From positions 1-34,818 of the IMG/VR virus record IMGVR_UViG_3300033064_002385: a DNA stretch of 34,818 nucleotides. One strand, written 5' to 3'. Every line of letters starts with the position of its first letter. The stretch's first letter is position 1. This document shows, piece after piece, positions 30,916-34,818 of this stretch. The notes under the pieces were generated by a model. The model did not search any database. It saw nothing but the letters and a program-made list of their open reading frames with translations, and had not been told where the DNA came from. The position numbers and the translations under genes were made by a program. Source of the DNA: a virus.

Positions 30916-31098
30916 TTATTCTTCTGTTACTGGCTCTTCTTCCTCTTGCTTTATAAGAAGCTCTAGAGTTTCTAGACCACCAAGAAGTTTAAGTTTATAT
31001 TCTTTTGCTTTTTCTAAATCGGCTTCAAGTTGTTTAATTTGGTCTTCAACGCCTTTAATTTGACTTGTAAAATTTTCTTTAAGTGAAACAGGATCCAT
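30916..31098 (-). CDS. Small coiled-coil protein (60 aa)
   Basis: This protein is almost entirely one predicted coiled coil: MDPVSLKENFTSQIKGVEDQ, then IKQLEADLEKAKEYKLKLLG and GLETLELLIKQEE, with an acidic tail. It is a small protein commonly found upstream of gp13 in cyanophages; function unknown. Its own late promoter lies 27 nt upstream and a strong terminator follows its stop, so it is a single-gene late unit, which suggests a product needed in its own amount. Confidence 0.8.
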   Translation of the reverse strand: MDPVSLKENFTSQIKGVEDQIKQLEADLEKAKEYKLKLLGGLETLELLIKQEEEEPVTEE

Positions 31099-31124
31099 AG
31101 TATTTTCAAAACATAACTACTGCA

Positions 31125-33680
31125 TTATTTATTGAGAAAATAATCGTTAACTTTTTTAATATTGTTATCAGAAGAAATTAATTTATTTAAAATTTGTTCA
31201 TCAATAAGTTCTGAATGTACCCACCAATCTTCAAATGTACTTACTCCATCTGCAGAAATATCATTGACAATTAAAAGATATCCCATAGATTGTAAATATC
31301 TTCTAGATTTTTCTCTATAAGATTTTGATATATCAATATAATAATCATGTTCATATGTTATTACTTTGAACTTGTAGTCATCAAAAGGAATTGATAAAAG
31401 AACTTCAAAAGTATTTTTTGCTGGTTCAATATCTAATTGAAGATAATCAATGACATTTGAAGAATAATTTTCTTTTAATAATTTGGAGTAATTTATTTTA
31501 GTAGCATCGGCATGAACCAAATTTACATTTGGTCTATCCTTGCGATATTGCTCAACAAATTGCTCATTCAATTCAATAGAAACTCCAGTCCAATCATACT
31601 TTAATTCTAACAATGCGGTATTATTATTATGAAAAGGTTCTGCTCCTCCTATTTCTAAAAATGTTCCATTCTTTTTTCCGCTTGTTGCAGCAAGAACAAA
31701 CATGTCCTGATATACTTGAGAAAAATTGTTATCTATGTTTTCACATTCATTGAATTTAAATTTTAGTTGAATATAATTTGATTTATTATAACGAATATAT
31801 GACTGAGAATGTTTAGTTAATCCTAAACGAGAATGATTATTTTCTACAGATGCTTGATAATCTGTTGGCATTTCATCCCAATGATTTTCTGTTAAATCCT
31901 GTAGTACTTGTCTGCATTCATCAGCTTTTCCCCACCACCAGCCAGAAAGAACTTTTTGAAATTTTAATGCATAAATTCCTGGATACTCTACATCTGTTTT
32001 GAGTGAATTGCATTCAAAATTGGATAACTGAAGTCCAAGATCTGCAAACATATAACATCTCATCCAATCTTCCTTTTTTTCATAATATTTGCTAAGAAGA
32101 TAATATGCTTCTGGACGTTTTGGATTTACAATTAATGCTTGATGAAGCATACTTTGTGCAGATACTTCTCTATGACCTTGTTTGTCGTAGCAGAAGAAGC
32201 CATTAATTAAAGATTCGTAAGCTAAGTCAATATCCTCTGTTCTTTCGGAAGCTCTTAGAAAATATGTTAATGCTGGAGCTAAATGGTTTTGATTTTTGTA
32301 CCACATACCCAGCTCAAAATTTGCTTTTGGATTTTCTGTATCCATTGCAAATACGTTTAAACTATTTTTTGATGGTGTACCCACACGATAGATCCAACAG
32401 TTTTCTGAAGTTTCAAAATTATCTAAACAGTTATTAACCGCTTGTTTAACACCAGGAAAATAGTCATGAGTGTTTACGTAATAATCATGACCAGCTAGAA
32501 TACCACCAGGCTTTACTTTTTTAATCCAAGCTTTAATATCTTCTTTAACATCTTCATATTCGTGAGAAGCATCAATAAAAACAAAATCCAGTGAACTATC
32601 ATCAAAAAGATGTACAGCTTCTTGAGAAGTCATTCTTTTAGAAACATAAAATTCTTCAACTGGTTTCATGTTTTCAATAAAAACATCATAGAGTTGATGC
32701 AGATCTTTTTGACCCTGATGTTCTACACTCCCTTCCCATGTATCAACGCAAGTAAACTCAATATCCTTTCTTGAATTAGCAATTTCAATTGCCATAAAAG
32801 CAGAAGATTTTCCTTTCCAAGAACCAACCTCAACAAATTTACTACCAGTAGGAAACTCATTAATTACATTTTTATATAAATTTGGATAACTAAACCAATC
32901 TTCTCCAAATTGCTCTTCTTGGTAAATATGTTTCATTGTCATTATTTCATCAATTGTTAATTTTGTTCCTTTTGTTTTCCACCAATACATGATATATTCA
33001 TGAGAAGTAACGTGGCAGTCACCTTGACCAGATACAATGGTTGAATCTGTGCCGTCAAAGGTAGATGCAACATTATAAACATCCTCTGTAAAGAGAGGAA
33101 AATTATAAACTGTTCCCATACCAGTAAACATAATATTTTCAATGATGGGAAGAATAGTTCTGTTGGGAACTTCTAAGTGATATCCATCTGGTTTGATATA
33201 AGTATCAATTAATTTTTTTGCGTAGTCTCTTTTAATCAGATATGCACAAGCTCCCCAATCAGTCTCAACTCTTTTCCTGAAACAGGGATCTAGATTATCT
33301 GGACGAATCCAAGACATTTGAATCACATCCCATTTTTTAGGAAGTCTTTCATAAAATTCTTTCCAAGTAAAGTTCCAATACTTGACTGGTTCTAGAGAAA
33401 TGTCATCTTCAATAATAAAGCAATAGTCTTCGTCCGTATTTTCTACCCACCACTTTATCCCATTTAAATGTGATGTTACAGGTCCTTTACTATTATGATG
33501 AAGTTGATCAACATATTTACCGTAAAGATGAAAATTATATTCATAAAATCTTTTGTACACTAACCCGTTTAAATTAGTAATACCATATTCAGCAAATTGC
33601 TTGAACATATGTTCACGCCTTTGTGTAGACTCTTCAATACTAATATAATAGATTGAAGGCATTCCATCAAGTTTATCCAT
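31125..33680 (-). CDS. Glycosyltransferase 25 / methyltransferase / TPR / FkbM fusion protein
   Basis: This 851-residue protein has four modules in order. Residues 8-205 are a GT25-like glycosyltransferase (IYYISIEESTQRREHM, FIIEDDIS with EDD at 91-93, DWGACAYLIKRDYA). Residues 278-400 are a class I methyltransferase (FVEVGSWKGKSSAF, VFIDASHEYEDV, GHDYY). Residues 450-555 hold about three TPR-like helical repeats (ANFELGMWYKNQNHLAPAL; AYYLLSKYYEKKEDW). Residues 654-840 are an FkbM-type methyltransferase (FLEIGGAEPFHNNNT, LQLDIEPAKN). Such enzymes build and methylate glycans; the substrate is unknown, and virion glycosylation or host surface change are possible. It overlaps the propeller gene upstream by 8 nt. 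Confidence 0.9.
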   Translation of the reverse strand: MDKLDGMPSIYYISIEESTQRREHMFKQFAEYGITNLNGLVYKRFYEYNFHLYGKYVDQLHHNSKGPVTSHLNGIKWWVENTDEDYCFIIEDDISLEPVKYWNFTWKEFYERLPKKWDVIQMSWIRPDNLDPCFRKRVETDWGACAYLIKRDYAKKLIDTYIKPDGYHLEVPNRTILPIIENIMFTGMGTVYNFPLFTEDVYNVASTFDGTDSTIVSGQGDCHVTSHEYIMYWWKTKGTKLTIDEIMTMKHIYQEEQFGEDWFSYPNLYKNVINEFPTGSKFVEVGSWKGKSSAFMAIEIANSRKDIEFTCVDTWEGSVEHQGQKDLHQLYDVFIENMKPVEEFYVSKRMTSQEAVHLFDDSSLDFVFIDASHEYEDVKEDIKAWIKKVKPGGILAGHDYYVNTHDYFPGVKQAVNNCLDNFETSENCWIYRVGTPSKNSLNVFAMDTENPKANFELGMWYKNQNHLAPALTYFLRASERTEDIDLAYESLINGFFCYDKQGHREVSAQSMLHQALIVNPKRPEAYYLLSKYYEKKEDWMRCYMFADLGLQLSNFECNSLKTDVEYPGIYALKFQKVLSGWWWGKADECRQVLQDLTENHWDEMPTDYQASVENNHSRLGLTKHSQSYIRYNKSNYIQLKFKFNECENIDNNFSQVYQDMFVLAATSGKKNGTFLEIGGAEPFHNNNTALLELKYDWTGVSIELNEQFVEQYRKDRPNVNLVHADATKINYSKLLKENYSSNVIDYLQLDIEPAKNTFEVLLSIPFDDYKFKVITYEHDYYIDISKSYREKSRRYLQSMGYLLIVNDISADGVSTFEDWWVHSELIDEQILNKLISSDNNIKKVNDYFLNK
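31126..31133 (-). promoter_or_regulatory. Late promoter AATAAATA for the 60-aa coiled-coil gene
   Basis: AATAAATA on the minus strand overlaps the end of the glycosyltransferase fusion gene (AAT-AAA-TAA stop) and lies 27 nt before the ATG of the coiled-coil gene. Confidence 0.62.
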
Positions 33681-34650
33681 TGATAAAATTCTCCACTACA
33701 ATTTCTGGAACTTTGAGAATATATGCTGCGTTATCTTGATAACCAAATGTAATTAAAAAATGATCTTGGTATAAATCCATACCAACTGCAAACTCAATGT
33801 CGGCATTCATGAAAGAAAATTCTTTAGAGCAATTTACAAATCTCCAATGTTCATCCCAAATAACAAATCTATGACGATATACTGCATCTTTTCTTCCTGC
33901 TTCACTCCACAAAAGATTTGTTTCGTGAATCAAACAGATATAATAGTCTCCCCATTTAACGACTTGAGACCCACCACGCCAATCTTTATGACCTGGAATT
34001 AAAGGGCCATTTAAAATTGTGTTGCAAGTAATTCCATTAATATCAACATCAACTAGTTCAAGAGCATTAGACCACTTGACAAATCTGTATGGCTGGTCTA
34101 AAATAGGCATCCAATTTTTTTCACAATACGAATCATCATTACCAGGACATGGAATGCGTGTTCTTTGAATTTCTATAACTTTGTTACCATCTAAAACAAG
34201 TTCAGATAGTTCCATTCTACCTTGACCATTTGTGGTAGTGTCTCTTCTTACACCACATAGGTAAAGTTTATTGTCCCAATAAATCAAACGACCATCTTCT
34301 AGGCCAACGAATTCCCAAAGAGGTTCTTGATCTATATTAGAAGTATCAATTGAAGTATAATTTTTAATACTAAGATCTGAATTTAACTCACAAAAAACAT
34401 TTGTGGTTTTTAGCTTATGTTCATTCTCTGGATGAATATAAACAAGCGGACCCCACACATGCTCATATTTTTTCTTTTCTGAGTGATATAGAGTATAGTT
34501 AATATTTCTTAGATTAACAAAAATCCTATCTTCTACAACTAAAATTGATGGATTTGTTAATGCTGGGCCATTTAAATCTTGGGATGGAATTAATAAAGGA
34601 GCAATAGTACCATTGTTATCCAATGCATACTTAACAAAAGTTTCATTCAT
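33673..34650 (-). CDS. Five-bladed beta-propeller, glycosidase-like protein (GH43/GH130-like)
   Basis: The 325-residue sequence has repeated strands with W/D/G turns: TNPSILVVEDRIFVNLR, GLEDGRLIYWDNKLYLCGVR, RGGSQVVKWGDYYICLIHET and DIEFAVGMDLYQDHFLITFG. The GLEDGR and GGSQ positions resemble catalytic-site loops of GH130-type phosphorylases and related propellers, but activity cannot be inferred. It is encoded with the GT25/FkbM fusion gene, overlapping by 8 nt, so a joint role in glycan handling is likely. A perfect inverted repeat lies just before its ATG and no Shine-Dalgarno is seen. Confidence 0.78.
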   Translation of the reverse strand: MNETFVKYALDNNGTIAPLLIPSQDLNGPALTNPSILVVEDRIFVNLRNINYTLYHSEKKKYEHVWGPLVYIHPENEHKLKTTNVFCELNSDLSIKNYTSIDTSNIDQEPLWEFVGLEDGRLIYWDNKLYLCGVRRDTTTNGQGRMELSELVLDGNKVIEIQRTRIPCPGNDDSYCEKNWMPILDQPYRFVKWSNALELVDVDINGITCNTILNGPLIPGHKDWRGGSQVVKWGDYYICLIHETNLLWSEAGRKDAVYRHRFVIWDEHWRFVNCSKEFSFMNADIEFAVGMDLYQDHFLITFGYQDNAAYILKVPEIVVENFING

Positions 34651-34651
34651 A

Positions 34652-34673
34652 TAGTATCATGGTCTTGATACTA
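34652..34673. repeat. Inverted repeat directly before the propeller gene start
   Basis: Perfect 8-bp arms TAGTATCA/TGATACTA with a 6-nt loop end one base before the ATG of the propeller gene. No T-run follows, so it is not a standard terminator. It could be an mRNA hairpin affecting initiation or an operator. Confidence 0.55.
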
Positions 34674-34681
34674 ATATTTAG

Positions 34682-34818
34682 TTAGGCATTAAATGCAATG
34701 GTCCAACCTCTAGAAATTAGAGTGTCGTAAGCTGTGTTAGCTGCCGTCGTCCAAGTAGATTTGGTGGCGTTGGTGCCTCCGCTCAGGCCAAGCGTGATGT
34801 TGAATTGGCCGTTGGTGA
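34682..34818 (-). CDS. C-terminal end of a virion structural protein (partial)
   Basis: The frame is open to the window edge and ends at TAA (34684-34682). The last 45 residues include GQFNITLGLSGGTNATKSTW and end AYDTLISRGWTIAFNA. The A-x-N-T-A-Y-x-x-L-x-x-RGW-x-I-x-x-N pattern is typical of the end of BspA-type repeat surface proteins and some phage tail or fibre proteins. The rest of the gene lies outside the window, so function and length cannot be given. Confidence 0.68.
   Translation of the reverse strand, partial: TNGQFNITLGLSGGTNATKSTWTTAANTAYDTLISRGWTIAFNA

Noticed and set aside
1-34818. tRNA genes, CRISPR arrays, insertion sequences, photosynthesis genes
   Set aside because: No cloverleaf, regularly spaced repeat, transposase or psbA/psbD-like sequence was seen on either strand.

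Overview
The window is part of the genome of a T4-like myovirus, most likely a marine cyanophage infecting Synechococcus or Prochlorococcus. The evidence is the T4 core gene set in the order typical of cyanophages, a CobS/MoxR-type ATPase gene, and a small protein between gp46 and gp47 that resembles the cyanobacterial DUF3110 family. All of about 43 genes lie on the minus strand, so transcription runs from high to low coordinates. Packing is very tight, with ATGA/TAATG-type overlaps at most junctions. No tRNA, CRISPR array or insertion sequence is visible. The longest non-coding gap is about 140 bp (12881-13021), so no stretch over 300 bases lacks a gene.

Layout from high to low coordinate: a partial structural protein (34682-34818); a beta-propeller glycosidase-like protein and an 851-residue GT25/methyltransferase/TPR/FkbM fusion (31125-34650); the neck-tail-packaging block gp13, a GIY-YIG endonuclease, gp14, gp15, gp16, three small proteins and terminase (23865-31098); tail sheath gp18, tube gp19, portal gp20, gp67-like core protein, protease gp21, scaffold gp22 and major capsid gp23 (15961-23813); a tail-tube-fold gp3-like protein, UvsY, UvsW, an Sm-like protein, late sigma factor gp55, gp47, a DUF3110-like protein and gp46 (9299-15880); a VWA/HExxH protein with its CobS/MoxR AAA+ partner (5839-9250); and the replication block gp45, gp44, small proteins, gp62, RegA, two Sm-like proteins and the N-terminal part of DNA polymerase gp43 (10-5852).

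The standout system is the terminase large subunit (gp17). It is encoded as two separate genes, each carrying part of an intein. The upstream half ends with a 28-residue N-intein (block A, Cys1). The downstream half begins with a 103-residue C-intein (HPF block B and terminal SHN followed by Cys+1). A GIY-YIG endonuclease gene with its own exact late promoter sits between them. The two proteins should be joined by protein trans-splicing into a terminase of about 548 residues. The split point, only 28 residues into the intein, is the rare atypical class known from metagenomic TerL split inteins.

Regulation can be read from the sequence. Nine NATAAATA late-promoter elements precede structural or endonuclease genes, and gp18, gp22 and gp23 share the same 39-nt spacing to the start codon. 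Four strong hairpin-plus-U-tract terminators separate transcription units. At three of them a promoter lies inside or just after the terminator, so the next unit can start while the previous one stops. A consensus sigma70 promoter drives gp55, with a second consensus promoter back-to-back facing the other way. At the left edge, gp43 has an in-frame TAG after residue 423. It is the only TAG stop in the window and implies a fractured, mutated or recoded polymerase gene.
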